This document shows, piece by piece, positions 55,040 to 64,000 of a DNA stretch of 64,000 bases; positions within the stretch are counted from its first letter, which is position 1; the number at the start of each line of letters is the position of its first letter. The notes under the pieces are model-generated. The model had not been told where the DNA came from and did no database searches. It worked only from the letters and a program-made list of their open reading frames with translations. The DNA comes from Geodermatophilus nigrescens (GTDB taxonomy: Bacteria > Actinomycetota > Actinomycetes > Mycobacteriales > Geodermatophilaceae). The DNA is taken from positions 124,001 to 188,000 of the forward strand of contig NZ_FQVX01000004.1 of NCBI RefSeq assembly GCF_900129495.1, read 5' to 3'. Position numbers and translations under genes: made by a program.

Positions 55040-55855
55040 GTGACCACCGCCGTCCGCCCACCCGTCGGGGAGCTGCTGCGCGGCTGGCGGCAGCGCCGCC
55101 GGCTGTCCCAGCTCGACCTGGCCTCCGACGCCGAGGTCTCCGCCCGGCACCTGAGCTTCCTGGAGACCGGCCGCGCGCGGCCGAGCCGGGAGATGCTGCT
55201 GCGGCTGGCCGAGCGGCTGGAGGTGCCGCTGCGCGAGCGCAACGAGCTGCTGCTGTCGGCCGGCTTCGCGCCCGCCTACGGCCGCCGGGGGCTCGGCGAC
55301 CCCGACATGGCGGCGGTCACCCGCGCGCTGGACCTGGTGCTCACCGCGCACGAGCCGTTCCCCGCGCTGGTGGTGGACCGCTCGTGGGAGCTGGTGATGG
55401 CCAACCGCGGCGTCGACCTGTTCCTCGAGGGCCTGCCCGCGCACCTGCTGGAGCCGCCGGTCAACGTGCTGCGGCTCAGCCTGTCGCCGGAGGGGCTCGC
55501 GCCGCGGGTGCTCAACCTGCCGCAGTGGCGGGCGCACGTGCTGCACCGGCTGGCCCGCGAGGCCGACCTCACCGGCGACCCCGCGCTGGCCGCCCTGCAC
55601 CGCGAGCTCACCGCGCTGCCCGGCGGCACCGACCGCTCGACGCCGGACGGGATCGCGGTGCCGCTGCGCCTGCGCGCCGGCGACGACGTCCTGTGCTTCC
55701 TCAGCACGGTGACCACCTTCGGCACCGCCGTCGACCTCACCGCCGCGGAGCTCTCGGTGGAGGCGTTCCTGCCCGCCGACGCCGCCACCGCCCGCTGGCT
55801 GGCGGCCCGTTCAGCCGGGGGCGAACCGGGGCCTGTCGCCCGGACCGCGGGGTAG
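55040..55855 (+). CDS. XRE-family regulator with MmyB-type ligand domain
   Basis: 271 residues. The helix-turn-helix is at about 10-70 (LRGWRQRRRLSQLDLASDAEVSARHLSFLETGRARPS), a near-textbook XRE sequence. The C-terminal MmyB-like domain (about 85-265, ALVVDRSWELVMANRGVDLFL and LPQWRAHVLHRLAREA) binds a small molecule, fatty-acid-like in related structures. MmyB regulators usually control the divergently encoded gene, here the membrane-protein/SnoaL pair. GTG start, CACTAG upstream suits a leaderless -10. Confidence 0.92.
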   Translation: MTTAVRPPVGELLRGWRQRRRLSQLDLASDAEVSARHLSFLETGRARPSREMLLRLAERLEVPLRERNELLLSAGFAPAYGRRGLGDPDMAAVTRALDLVLTAHEPFPALVVDRSWELVMANRGVDLFLEGLPAHLLEPPVNVLRLSLSPEGLAPRVLNLPQWRAHVLHRLAREADLTGDPALAALHRELTALPGGTDRSTPDGIAVPLRLRAGDDVLCFLSTVTTFGTAVDLTAAELSVEAFLPADAATARWLAARSAGGEPGPVARTAG

Positions 55856-55912
55856 GGGAGGGGCGACCGACCCCACCCGACCGCCGCGCGACCCCACGAC
55901 AGGGAGGACCCG

Positions 55913-56080
55913 ATGACCGAGGTACCCGGCACCGACCGCGACCAGGCCAGGGAGAACGTGCTCGAGGAGACGCCGCTGCGTCCCGACGGCGTCGAGGAGG
56001 ACACCTCCGCGCAGGGCGACGAGGGCGTCACCGGCGACGACGCCAAGCCCGACCCCGGCACCACCGACCCCGTGACCTGA
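55913..56080 (+). CDS. Small acidic protein, 55 residues, unknown function
   Basis: 55 residues with 16 Asp/Glu and 4 basic residues, disordered, ending GTTDPVT. The ATG has a textbook AGGGAGGACCCG ribosome site and a strong hairpin follows the stop, so it is a real gene. No motif known to me. Comparable in size and charge to 22452-22622. Confidence 0.75.
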   Translation: MTEVPGTDRDQARENVLEETPLRPDGVEEDTSAQGDEGVTGDDAKPDPGTTDPVT

Positions 56081-56098
56081 GTCCCACCGGCTGTCCCC

Positions 56099-56145
56099 GA
56101 CGGCTCGTGCTCCGCCCCGCGCCACGGGGCAGAGCACGAGCCGTC
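56099..56145. terminator. Bidirectional terminator hairpin
   Basis: Arms 56099-56118 and 56126-56145 pair over 19 of 20 positions (one C-A mismatch) with a 7-base loop. It lies between the small acidic gene and the hyuB stop, which it overlaps by 2 bases. Confidence 0.9.
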
Positions 56146-58042
56146 AGAGGACGTCGAACTCGTTCGAGGTCGCGCCGCCGGACAGCAGGGCGTAGCCGGG
56201 GCCGCGGTCGAAGAACGGCTCCTCGCCGGTGCGGCTCGCCCGTATCGACGCGCGCAGCTCCTCGGTGGCCGCCTCGTCGGCGGTCCCGTCCTCGCGGACG
56301 ACGACGCCGTAGTCGTCGCGGGCACCCGCGACCGACACCTTGCGCCAGGCGATGTCCCGCAGCACCTCCTCGACCGGCCGGTCCAGCGGGTCGCCCCAGC
56401 CGCCGCCACCCGTCGTCCGGATGCGGACGACGGTGCCGGCCTTCAGCGGCTCCGCGTCGGCGAGCGCGTCGACCTCGTGCTCGTCCGGGCCGCCCGGGTC
56501 GACGGTGATCTGGAACGGCCGGCCGGCCTTGCCGCCCTTCACGCCCCAGCAGGCGAGGATCGAGCGGTCGGCGATCGACATGAAGTGCGCGTCGCGCAGC
56601 ACACGGATGTGCTTCTCGTAGCCGCAGCCGCCGCGGTAGCGCCCGGCGCCGCCGGAGTCCATCGCCAGGCCCAGCCGCTCGATGCGCAGCGGGAAGCGAC
56701 CCTCGGTGAACTCGGTGGGCAGGTTCCGGGAGTCGGGGACGACGTGGATGGTGTCCTCGCCGTCGGCGTAGTACCGCCCGCCCGAGCCGCCGCCGAGGAC
56801 CTCGCGCATGAGGTAGGGCTCGCCGTCGACGTCGGTGCCGTAGACGCCGGTGTATCGGATCGTCTCCTGGTCGGCCGGCATCCGGCCACCGGTCGCCTTC
56901 GCGAGCACACCGGCCAGGACGCCGAGCAGCCGCAGGATCACGAAGGTCCGGGCGTTGGTGGGTGCCGGGAAGACCGGGGTGAGCAGCGTGCCCTTCTCCG
57001 GGAACCGCATCTCGATCAGCGGGACGACGCCCTCGTTCACGTCCAGCTGGGCCATCCGCTCCGGCGTCTCGGCCAGGTTGCGCAGGATCGGCGCCAGCCA
57101 CTTCTTGAGGAAGTTGCCATCGGCGTAGTCACCGCAGTGGTTGATCGGGCCCTTGGCCTGGGGGCCGGTGCCGGTGAAGTCGATGACCAGCGGGGTCTCC
57201 TGGGTGGAGTCCATGGTGAGCGTGATCCGCTGGCGGTGCAGCTGCGGCTCCTCGACGCCGTCGTGCTCGGCGTAGTCCTCCCAGACGTAGGTGCCGTCGG
57301 GGATCTGGCTGAGGATCTCGCGGCGGTAGACCTCGGTCGAGCTGGCCAGGATCGCGTCGAAGCAGGCCTCGACCGCGGCCACGCCGTACCTGTCGAACAG
57401 CTCGCCGAGCCGGCGGGCGCCGGCCAGGCAGGCGGAGCACTCCGCGTCGAGGTCGGCCGCCAGCGAGTCGGGCATCCGCGAGTTGCGGGTCATGATCTTC
57501 AGCGCGCTCTCGTTGGGCACGCCGCGGTCCCACAGCTTGATCGGGGGGACCATCAGGCCCTCCTCGTACACGCTGGTCGCCGCCGACGGCATCGAGCCGG
57601 GCACCGCGCCGCCGATGTCGTCGTGGTGGCCGAACGCCTGGATGAACGCGACGACGCGCTGCTCACCGGATTCGGCGTCGTGCGCGAACACCGGCACCGT
57701 GACGCACAGGTCGGGCAGGTGCCCGATCCCGCCCTCGGACTGGTAGACGTCGTTGTGGAAGAAGACGTCACCGACGTTCATCGTCTCGATCGGGTAGTCG
57801 CGCACCACGGGGTGCACGAGCGCCGAGTACGAGCGTCCGGTGAGCTTGCGCAGGTTGCGGTCGTGGATGCCGGCGCGGAAGTCGTGCGCGTCGCGGATCA
57901 TCGGCGACCGCGACGTCCGCCCGATGGAGGTCTCGACCTCCTTCTCGATCGCGGCGAGCGTGCCCGCCACGATCTCGACGAGGACCGGGTCGGCGTCGAC
58001 CTTCGTCGCGTTCAGCGGCCCGGTGGGGAACGTGGCGGTCAC
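56144..58042 (-). CDS. hyuB: Hydantoinase B / oxoprolinase family protein
   Basis: 632 residues, beta subunit of the N-methylhydantoinase (5-oxoprolinase-type) family. MIRDAHDFRAGIHDRN, VGDVFFHNDVYQSEGGIGHLPD, HHDDIGGAVPGSM, VIDFTGTGPQ and the C-terminal GGCGYEKHIRVLRD are recognised signatures. With HyuA it performs ATP-dependent ring opening of hydantoin, oxoproline or related amides, or carboxylation in acetone-carboxylase relatives. GTG at 58042 with GAGGAGG upstream. hyuA lies 74 bp upstream in the same operon. Confidence 0.93.
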   Translation of the reverse strand: MTATFPTGPLNATKVDADPVLVEIVAGTLAAIEKEVETSIGRTSRSPMIRDAHDFRAGIHDRNLRKLTGRSYSALVHPVVRDYPIETMNVGDVFFHNDVYQSEGGIGHLPDLCVTVPVFAHDAESGEQRVVAFIQAFGHHDDIGGAVPGSMPSAATSVYEEGLMVPPIKLWDRGVPNESALKIMTRNSRMPDSLAADLDAECSACLAGARRLGELFDRYGVAAVEACFDAILASSTEVYRREILSQIPDGTYVWEDYAEHDGVEEPQLHRQRITLTMDSTQETPLVIDFTGTGPQAKGPINHCGDYADGNFLKKWLAPILRNLAETPERMAQLDVNEGVVPLIEMRFPEKGTLLTPVFPAPTNARTFVILRLLGVLAGVLAKATGGRMPADQETIRYTGVYGTDVDGEPYLMREVLGGGSGGRYYADGEDTIHVVPDSRNLPTEFTEGRFPLRIERLGLAMDSGGAGRYRGGCGYEKHIRVLRDAHFMSIADRSILACWGVKGGKAGRPFQITVDPGGPDEHEVDALADAEPLKAGTVVRIRTTGGGGWGDPLDRPVEEVLRDIAWRKVSVAGARDDYGVVVREDGTADEAATEELRASIRASRTGEEPFFDRGPGYALLSGGATSNEFDVL

Positions 58043-58116
58043 TCTGCCTCCTCGCTGGCGCTCGTCGGCTTCGTGACGAGTGGTGCTCTGCTCGATGGGT
58101 TCGCTCGCGAGCTCGC

Positions 58117-60192
58117 TCACCTGCCCGACTCCTTCGTCAGCAGCAGGTTGCCGTAGGTGTCCACGGTGACGGCGAAGCCGGGGTGCACCGGGACGGTGGA
58201 GCCGAACTCCTCGACGATCGCCGGGCCGGAGACGACGTCGCCGGGGGCGAGGTCGGGCCGGTTGTAGGTCGGGGTGTCCACCCAGTCGTCGAAGAAGACG
58301 CGGCGGGAACCGGTGCGGGCCCGCTCGATGCCGCCGTCCTCCACAGAGAGCGCCACGATGTCGGGACGGCGGATCGGCCCGATGCCGCTGACCCGCAGGT
58401 TCACCCACTCCACCGCCTGCCGGGGGTCGTCGGCGAAGTCGTAGCCGTAGAGCTGCCGGTGCGCGGCGTGGAAGGCCTGCGCGACGTCCTCGGCCGCGGC
58501 GCGGTCGAGCTCCCCGTCGGCGACCGGCACCCGCACCTCGAAGGCCTGGCCCACGTAGCGCAGGTCGGCGGTGCGCTGCATCCGCTGCTCGTCGCGGCCG
58601 AAGCCCTCGCCGTCCAGGGCGGTCCGCGCCTGCGCCTCCAGGTCGGCGAACACCGACTGCACCCGGCCGAGGTCGAGGTCGAGGTGCTTGGAGACGACGG
58701 TCTGGACGTAGTCGTTGCGGACGTCGACGGTGAGCAGCCCGAACGCGCTGACGTTGCCCGGGTTCGGCGGCACCAGCGTGCGCGGCAGCCCGAGGACGTC
58801 CATGAGCCGGCAGGCCAGCAGCGAGCCCGAGCCGCCGAACGTGGTGAGCGTGAAGTCGCGGACGTCGAGGCCGCGGGCCACCGTGACCTGGCGCAGCGCG
58901 TTGGCCTGGTTCCAGGCCGAGATCTCCAGGATGCCGAGCGCCGTGCGCTCCAGCGACAGCCCCAGCTTCCCGCCGAGCGCCTCCAGGCCGGCCCGCGCGG
59001 CGTCGGCCGACAGCGGGATCTCCCCGCCGAGCAGGTGCGGGGGGATCCGGCCGAGGACGACGTGCGCGTCGGTGACGGTCGGCTGGTCGCCCCCGGACGG
59101 GTAGCACATGGGGCCGGGATCGGCGCCGGCCGACTTCGGGCCCACCTTGAGCGTGCCCTCCGGCGAGAGCCAGGCGATCGAGCCGCCGCCGGCCCCCACG
59201 GTGACGACGTCGATCATCGGGATCTTGCTCGGGTAGTCGCCCACCGAGCCCTCGGTGGTGAGCGCCGGCTCGCCGTCGACCACCACGGTGACGTCGGTGG
59301 AGGTGCCGCCGCCGTCGCAGGTGAGCACCCGGTCGAAGCCCGCCGTCCCGGCGATGAGCGCGGCGCCCAGCGCCCCGGCCGCGGGGCCGGACAGCATCGT
59401 GGTGATCGGCTGGTGCACCACCTCGGCCGCCGACAGCACGCCGCCGTTGCTCTTCATCACGTAGAACGGCACGCCGGGCGCGATCTCGTCCAGGCGGGTG
59501 CGGATGTTGGTGACGTAGGCGCCCACCCGCGGCTTGACCGCGGCGTCGACCAGCGTGGTCACCGACCGCTCGTACTCGCGGTACTCGCGCAGCACCTGCG
59601 AGCTGATGCTGACGACGGCGCCCGGGTGCTCCTCGCGCAGCACCTCGAGCATGGCCCGCTCGTGCGCGTCGTCGGCGTAGGCGTGCAGGAAGCAGACGCC
59701 GATCGTGGTGATGCTGGCGTCGCGGAAGAACCGGGCGGCGGCGACGGCGTCGTCGCGGTCGAAGGGGCGCACCTCGGCGCCGGTGTGGTCCAGCCGCCCG
59801 CGCACGGTGCGCACCAGGTCGGCCGGGACGATCCGCGGCGGCTTGACCCAGAAGTAGCTGTTGCCGTAGCCGTCGGGCACCGACTGGCGGGCGATCTCCA
59901 GCACCGACTCGTAGCCCTCGGTGGTGACGAACCCGATCCGGTCGAGCCTGCCCTCGAGCAGCTGGTTGGTGGCCACCGTGGTGCCGTGGCTGACCGCGGT
60001 CACCGCGGAGCCGTCGAGCCCCATCAGGCCGAGCACCTTCCGCACGCCCTCGAGGAAGCCCTCGGCGGGGTCGGCCGGGGTGGACGGGGTCTTCGTGGTC
60101 GTGGTCTGACCGGTCTGCTCGTCGACGGCGACCACGTCGGTGAACGTGCCCCCGGTGTCGATGCCGATCCGGACCCGGCGCGCCGCTGCCAT
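58117..60192 (-). CDS. hyuA: Hydantoinase A / oxoprolinase family protein
   Basis: 691 residues, the ATP-binding subunit with actin/Hsp70-like ATPase fold. IGIDTGGTFTDVVAV is phosphate loop 1, SHGTTVATNQLLEGR and TCDGGGTSTDVTVV follow, VGAGGGSIAWL and FGGSGSLLACRLMDVLGL near the end. Partner of HyuB. ATG at 60192; the leader has TAAGGTAT as a possible -10 close to the start. It cannot be decided whether the substrate is hydantoin, oxoproline or acetone. Confidence 0.93.
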   Translation of the reverse strand: MAAARRVRIGIDTGGTFTDVVAVDEQTGQTTTTKTPSTPADPAEGFLEGVRKVLGLMGLDGSAVTAVSHGTTVATNQLLEGRLDRIGFVTTEGYESVLEIARQSVPDGYGNSYFWVKPPRIVPADLVRTVRGRLDHTGAEVRPFDRDDAVAAARFFRDASITTIGVCFLHAYADDAHERAMLEVLREEHPGAVVSISSQVLREYREYERSVTTLVDAAVKPRVGAYVTNIRTRLDEIAPGVPFYVMKSNGGVLSAAEVVHQPITTMLSGPAAGALGAALIAGTAGFDRVLTCDGGGTSTDVTVVVDGEPALTTEGSVGDYPSKIPMIDVVTVGAGGGSIAWLSPEGTLKVGPKSAGADPGPMCYPSGGDQPTVTDAHVVLGRIPPHLLGGEIPLSADAARAGLEALGGKLGLSLERTALGILEISAWNQANALRQVTVARGLDVRDFTLTTFGGSGSLLACRLMDVLGLPRTLVPPNPGNVSAFGLLTVDVRNDYVQTVVSKHLDLDLGRVQSVFADLEAQARTALDGEGFGRDEQRMQRTADLRYVGQAFEVRVPVADGELDRAAAEDVAQAFHAAHRQLYGYDFADDPRQAVEWVNLRVSGIGPIRRPDIVALSVEDGGIERARTGSRRVFFDDWVDTPTYNRPDLAPGDVVSGPAIVEEFGSTVPVHPGFAVTVDTYGNLLLTKESGR

Positions 60193-60436
60193 GCCCGGAT
60201 ACCTTAGTGCTGAGACATCTCGACCGGAAGGCACGCCGCGCGCGTCGCCCGCGACACGCCGCTGACCTGCGCCGACGGCCGACCTCTCGCCATGTCGACG
60301 CCCCGGGGACGGTCGCCGACCTTTCTGCCGCGACACGACCGCGGCGTCCCCGCGCGCCCCGTCCCGCGCTGTCAGGTTGCGCACCACCGAGTGACCGGTG
60401 GGGTCAGCGGGACCGGAGTGGACGCGGGAGGCGGAC

Positions 60437-63400
60437 GTGCGGCGGACGGTGCGGAGGCGCTCGCTCGCGTGGGGCGCGCTGGCCCTCGCCGGCGGGCTCT
60501 GGGCGGGCGCCGTCGTCGCCGTCGTGCCCGCCGCGCCCGTGACCCCCGTGGACACCGCCGCCCAGGACCCGGTCTCCTGCTCCTCGACGGTGGCGCTGCA
60601 GAACGGCGGCTTCGAGCTGCCGGCCATCCGCGCCAACGACCTAGCCTTCCTCCACCAGGACCAGGTGCCCGGCTGGACCACGACGGCCACCGACAAGCAG
60701 ATCGAGCTGTGGCGCGGCTACCAGGGCGTGCCGGCCGGGTCGGGCGCCCAGTTCGCCGAGCTCAACGCCAACCAGGTGTCCACGCTCTACCAGGACGTGC
60801 CGACCACCCCCGGCCAGACGCTGCGCTGGGAGCTGCAGCACCGCGGCCGCCTGGGCACCGACACGATGGCCGTGCACATCGCCGTCCCGGGCACGCCGCT
60901 GACGCTCGCCACCCGCCAGGGCGCCACCCTCAGCGACGGCAGGACCTGGGGCCGGCACAGCGGCGTCTACACCGTCCCGGCCGGCCAGACGGTCACGCGC
61001 TTCGCCTTCCAGTCGGTCAGCGCGGCCGGCGGCAACACCTCGGTCGGCAACTTCCTGGACGGCATCTCGTTCGGCACCGGACCCTGCCTGGTCACCACCG
61101 AGACGGTGACGACGCAGCGCGGCGGCACGACCGCGCAGGTGGGCGACGTTCTCACCTACACCGTCACCACCCGGAACGACGGCGGGAACCCGGCCCAGGG
61201 CACCGTGGTCTCCGACGAGCTCCCGGCCGGCGTCGCGTTCGTGCCCGGCTCCCTGCGCGTCACCAGCGGCACCGTGACGGCCGCCCGCACCGACGCGGCC
61301 GGCGACGACGCCGCCGAGTACGACGCCGCGACGCGGACCGTGCGGGTGCGGATCGGCGACGGCGCCGGTGCCGGCGCCGGCGGGGCCGTCGCGCCGGGGG
61401 AGGCGCACGGCGTCAGCTGGCAGGTGCGCGTGCAGCCCTCCGCCTCGGCCACCACCGTCTCCGACGACGCCACCGTCGCCTTCACCGACCCGCTCACCGG
61501 CACGACCCGCACGTCGCGGTCGACGACGGTGGCCACGGCCGTCGGCGCGGCCGCCGACCTCGCCGTCACGCTCGCGCAGAGCCCCGCCGCGCTCGTCGCC
61601 GGCACGCCGGTGACCTGGACGGCGACCGTGCGCGGCAACGGCCCGGCGACCGAGGCCGCCCCCGTGGTCACGGTGACCGTGCCGGCGCAGCTGGCGGGCC
61701 TCGCGGCGAGCAGCTCCGGCGGTCCCTGCACGGTCGCCGGCACCACGGTCACCTGCCGGCTGACGGCGCTGGCGCCGGGGGCCTCCCGCACGGTGACGGT
61801 GTCGGGCACCGTGCCGGCCGGCGCTCCCCCGGGCACCCAGTACACGGTGTCGGCGGCGGCCACCGGCGACGCCTTCGACCACGCCGCGGGCAACAACACC
61901 GCCGCGCTCACCGACTCGGTGACCGCCTCCGCCGACGTCTCGGTGGCGCTGGCCGCCGACCGGGCCCAGGGCGTCGCCGGCGGCCCCGTCGTCTACACCG
62001 CCACCGTCCGCGCCGACGGCCCGTCCACCGCCCGCGGCGTCGTGCTGCTCGACGCCCTCCCCGACGGCGCGGTGCTGGTGGCCGCCACCGTCCCGGGCGG
62101 CTCGTGCACGTTGCCCGCCGGGTCGCGGACGCTGCGCTGCGCGCTGCCCGAGCTCGCGCCCGGCGACGCCGCGCAGGTGCGCATCGAGCTGCAGCTGCCG
62201 GCCTCGGGCACCGGCGCGATCGACAACGCCGTGTCGGTCTCGGCCGCCACGCCCGACCCCGACGTCTCCGACCTCACCGCGGAGGTCGCCGGCAGCGGCA
62301 GCCAGTCCGCCGACGTCGGCGTCGACCTGCAGGTGGACCCGCAGCACACGACCGTGCGCCCGGGCGACCGGTTCCCCTTCACCCTGGTCGTCACCAACGC
62401 CGGCCCCTCCGACGCCACGAACGTCGTCGTCCGCGCCACCCTCGCGCCCGGGCTGGTCACCACCGCCATCTCCTACGCCGGCTGCACCCCCGGCGCCGGC
62501 TGCAGCATCCCGCTGCTGCGGGCCGGCGAGCAGCTGGTCATCACCGGCCAGGCGGTCGTCGCTCCCGACGCCGAGGAGGGGCCGGGCGGGGCGAGCGTCA
62601 CCGCCGTCTCCGCGGTGCCCGACGGCGACCGCACCAACGACTCCGACGCCGTCTCCGGCCAGATCGTGCTCGAGGCCGACCTCGCGCTGGCCCAGACCGT
62701 CGAGAACGCCGCGGAGCCCGGGGCGCCGGTGGTCCCCGGCACCGACGTGCGGACCGTGGTCACGGTCGCCAACGCGGGGCCCACCCGCGCCGAGAGCCTG
62801 CTGGTCAGCCAGGCCGTCGGCGCGGGGCAGGCGCCGCCCGCGACCACCGTGAGCGGCGGGAGCTGCACCTTCTCCGGGGAGCTGCGCGACGGCGTCGCCG
62901 TCGACGGCGGGGTGCTGCTGTGCGCGCTGCCCGAGCTCGCCGCCGGAGCCACCTGGCGGCTCACCCACGTCGGCCTGCTGCGCGCGAGCTGGACCGACGC
63001 GACGCTCACCCGCAGCCGGACGGTCACCGCCGCCTCCGCCGACCCGGTGCGCGCCAACGACACCAGCAGCGTGACGGTGCCGGTCGAGCGGCGCGCCGAC
63101 GTCACCGTCGCCAAGACCGCCGACACCCCCGCCGTCGTGCAGAGCGACCCGGTCCGGTTCACCGTCACCGCCACCAACGCCGGCCCCTCCGACGCCCGCG
63201 ACGTGCTCGTGCGCGAGGAGCCCCGGCCCGGCGTCGTGGTGACCGGCGCGTCGCCGTCGGCCGGCACCTACGGCGACGCCGACGGCACCTGGCGCATCCC
63301 GTTCCTCGCCGCCGGCCAGACCGTCACGCTCACCGTCGACGGCACCGCCGAGGCCGCCTCCGACGTCGTCAACGGGGCCGTCGCGCTCGGCTCGGACGCC

Positions 63401-64000
63401 CGCGACCCGCAGCCGGCCAACGACACCGCGACGGCGACCGTCGCCGTCACCCCGGCCGACCGGGACCTGCTGGTGCGCACCGTGGCCGCCGTCGCCCCGC
63501 CCGCCGACGCCGCGGCGCTGCGCACCGGGGACACCGTGACGCTCACCTACGAGGTGGCCAACGACGGCAACGTCGTCATGTCCGGCATCCGGCTCACCGA
63601 CCCGCTCACCGGCGGGGGCGTCACCTGCCCGCGCGACCGGCTCGCGCCCGGCGAGACCATGACCTGCCGAGCCGACGCCGGGCACCGCGTCACCCAGGCC
63701 GAGTTCGACCTCGGCGCGCCGCTGGCGAGCCTGGTCACCGCGTCGGGCCGCTCGCCCGACCGCACCACCGACCTGGTCTTCGACCCGGTCCGCACCGACC
63801 TGCCGCTGGCCGCGACCGCCCCCGCGCTCGAGGTGACCCTCGTGCCTGCCTGGGACGACGCCGACGGTGACGACGCGCTCGACGCCGGCGAGACGGTCGC
63901 GTGGACCGCCGTGGTGGCCAACCGGGGTGACGTCACCCTCCGGGACGTCGCCGTCGCCGCGCCCGGTGCGCCCGCCCTCGTCTGCGCCGCGACGGAGCTC
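60437..64000 (+). CDS. Secreted DUF11-repeat protein (3' end outside window)
   Basis: At least 1,188 residues, frame open to the window edge. Start GTG at 60437 (GGGAGGCGG upstream). A signal peptide (RRTVRRRSLAWGALALAGG, then hydrophobic) precedes a mature start near residue 45. Residues about 55-210 look like a carbohydrate-binding or DUF642-like jelly roll (NGGFELP ... PGWTT ... ELNAN). From about residue 240 come eight or more DUF11 (conserved repeat) modules: each has VGDVLTYTVTTRN-like starts, GPS or DGPSTA, and LP-rich ends with Cys pairs. Such proteins are cell-surface or secreted adhesin-like, often with a C-terminal anchor, which cannot be seen. Confidence 0.85.
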   Translation, partial: MRRTVRRRSLAWGALALAGGLWAGAVVAVVPAAPVTPVDTAAQDPVSCSSTVALQNGGFELPAIRANDLAFLHQDQVPGWTTTATDKQIELWRGYQGVPAGSGAQFAELNANQVSTLYQDVPTTPGQTLRWELQHRGRLGTDTMAVHIAVPGTPLTLATRQGATLSDGRTWGRHSGVYTVPAGQTVTRFAFQSVSAAGGNTSVGNFLDGISFGTGPCLVTTETVTTQRGGTTAQVGDVLTYTVTTRNDGGNPAQGTVVSDELPAGVAFVPGSLRVTSGTVTAARTDAAGDDAAEYDAATRTVRVRIGDGAGAGAGGAVAPGEAHGVSWQVRVQPSASATTVSDDATVAFTDPLTGTTRTSRSTTVATAVGAAADLAVTLAQSPAALVAGTPVTWTATVRGNGPATEAAPVVTVTVPAQLAGLAASSSGGPCTVAGTTVTCRLTALAPGASRTVTVSGTVPAGAPPGTQYTVSAAATGDAFDHAAGNNTAALTDSVTASADVSVALAADRAQGVAGGPVVYTATVRADGPSTARGVVLLDALPDGAVLVAATVPGGSCTLPAGSRTLRCALPELAPGDAAQVRIELQLPASGTGAIDNAVSVSAATPDPDVSDLTAEVAGSGSQSADVGVDLQVDPQHTTVRPGDRFPFTLVVTNAGPSDATNVVVRATLAPGLVTTAISYAGCTPGAGCSIPLLRAGEQLVITGQAVVAPDAEEGPGGASVTAVSAVPDGDRTNDSDAVSGQIVLEADLALAQTVENAAEPGAPVVPGTDVRTVVTVANAGPTRAESLLVSQAVGAGQAPPATTVSGGSCTFSGELRDGVAVDGGVLLCALPELAAGATWRLTHVGLLRASWTDATLTRSRTVTAASADPVRANDTSSVTVPVERRADVTVAKTADTPAVVQSDPVRFTVTATNAGPSDARDVLVREEPRPGVVVTGASPSAGTYGDADGTWRIPFLAAGQTVTLTVDGTAEAASDVVNGAVALGSDARDPQPANDTATATVAVTPADRDLLVRTVAAVAPPADAAALRTGDTVTLTYEVANDGNVVMSGIRLTDPLTGGGVTCPRDRLAPGETMTCRADAGHRVTQAEFDLGAPLASLVTASGRSPDRTTDLVFDPVRTDLPLAATAPALEVTLVPAWDDADGDDALDAGETVAWTAVVANRGDVTLRDVAVAAPGAPALVCAATEL

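Noticed and set aside
60209-60225. GAGACATCTC upstream of hyuA as a second copy of the GntR operator at 27631
   Set aside because: It shares only a short GACATCT run; the arms are 4 bp and the symmetry is poor, so it is probably chance.
60641-63685. Minus-strand and alternate plus-strand frames over the DUF11 protein
   Set aside because: Only the frame from 60437 has a signal peptide and recurrent DUF11 modules; the others are Arg- or Gly-rich shadows.

Overview
This is a 64 kb stretch of chromosome from a very high-GC actinobacterium. Nearly every third codon position is G or C, about half the genes start with GTG, many neighbours overlap by 4 bases (GTGA) and several promoters look leaderless. 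The gene content (two chemoreceptors, SpoIIE/RsbW-type stress signalling, an ACC deaminase, a uricase pathway, MmyB-type regulators, hydantoinase A/B) would fit a motile soil actinobacterium of the Geodermatophilaceae type (Blastococcus, Geodermatophilus, Modestobacter). That placement is inference from style and content. I see no rRNA, tRNA, prophage, insertion sequence or CRISPR array; it reads as ordinary chromosome with dense local operons.

Layout. 0-4.1 kb: truncated LysR regulator divergent from a short-chain dehydrogenase, then an ATP-grasp protein converging on an APC amino-acid permease. 4.1-7 kb: a Pro/Ala-rich protein of unknown function, an 847-bp non-coding stretch with a 107-bp direct duplication, and a secreted trypsin-like protease. 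7-11.2 kb: a PAS/GAF/PP2C phosphatase tail-to-tail with an RsbW-like kinase, then an NCS2 purine/uracil permease. 11.2-19 kb: thiamine metabolism. A TPP riboswitch drives the leftward operon cytX-thiO-thiS-thiG-tenI, two TenA-family genes run rightward, and a second TPP riboswitch controls thiM-thiE-thiD. 19-27.5 kb: acetyltransferases, a methyltransferase, a TetR/hydrolase pair, an Nramp transporter, a superoxide dismutase whose frame is continuous with a Mut7-C RNase-like protein, an SDR and a rhodanese. 27.6-32 kb: a GntR regulator overlapping ACC deaminase, with a perfect palindrome on its promoter; then hemerythrin, hydrolase, small membrane protein and CurA-type oxidoreductase. 32-39.7 kb: haloalkane dehalogenase coupled to an RsmC-like methyltransferase, a second methyltransferase, and two methyl-accepting chemotaxis proteins flanking a GNAT/phosphoribosyltransferase pair.

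39.7-44.3 kb forms a metabolic unit: uricase, 5-hydroxyisourate hydrolase and OHCU decarboxylase (urate to allantoin) run leftward, and divergently malate synthase plus a CitE-like aldolase-fold protein run rightward. Ureide breakdown yields glyoxylate, which malate synthase could consume. 44.4-51.2 kb holds a 1,697-residue signalling protein that joins histidine kinase, receiver, PAS, GAF, PP2C phosphatase, RsbW-like kinase and STAS modules, followed by a MEDS-HATPase protein and a MarR regulator. 51.2-56.1 kb: ATP-dependent DNA ligase, FMN reductase, NUDIX hydrolase, DUF1992 protein, SnoaL-like protein, and a membrane protein divergent from an XRE/MmyB regulator with a 29-bp dyad between them. 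56.1-60.2 kb: hydantoinase/oxoprolinase hyuA-hyuB. 60.4-64 kb: the start of a large secreted DUF11-repeat protein that runs off the window.

Most convergent gene pairs are separated by strong GC-rich hairpins, listed as terminators. Function calls come from recognising motifs and family patterns by eye; no database search was run.
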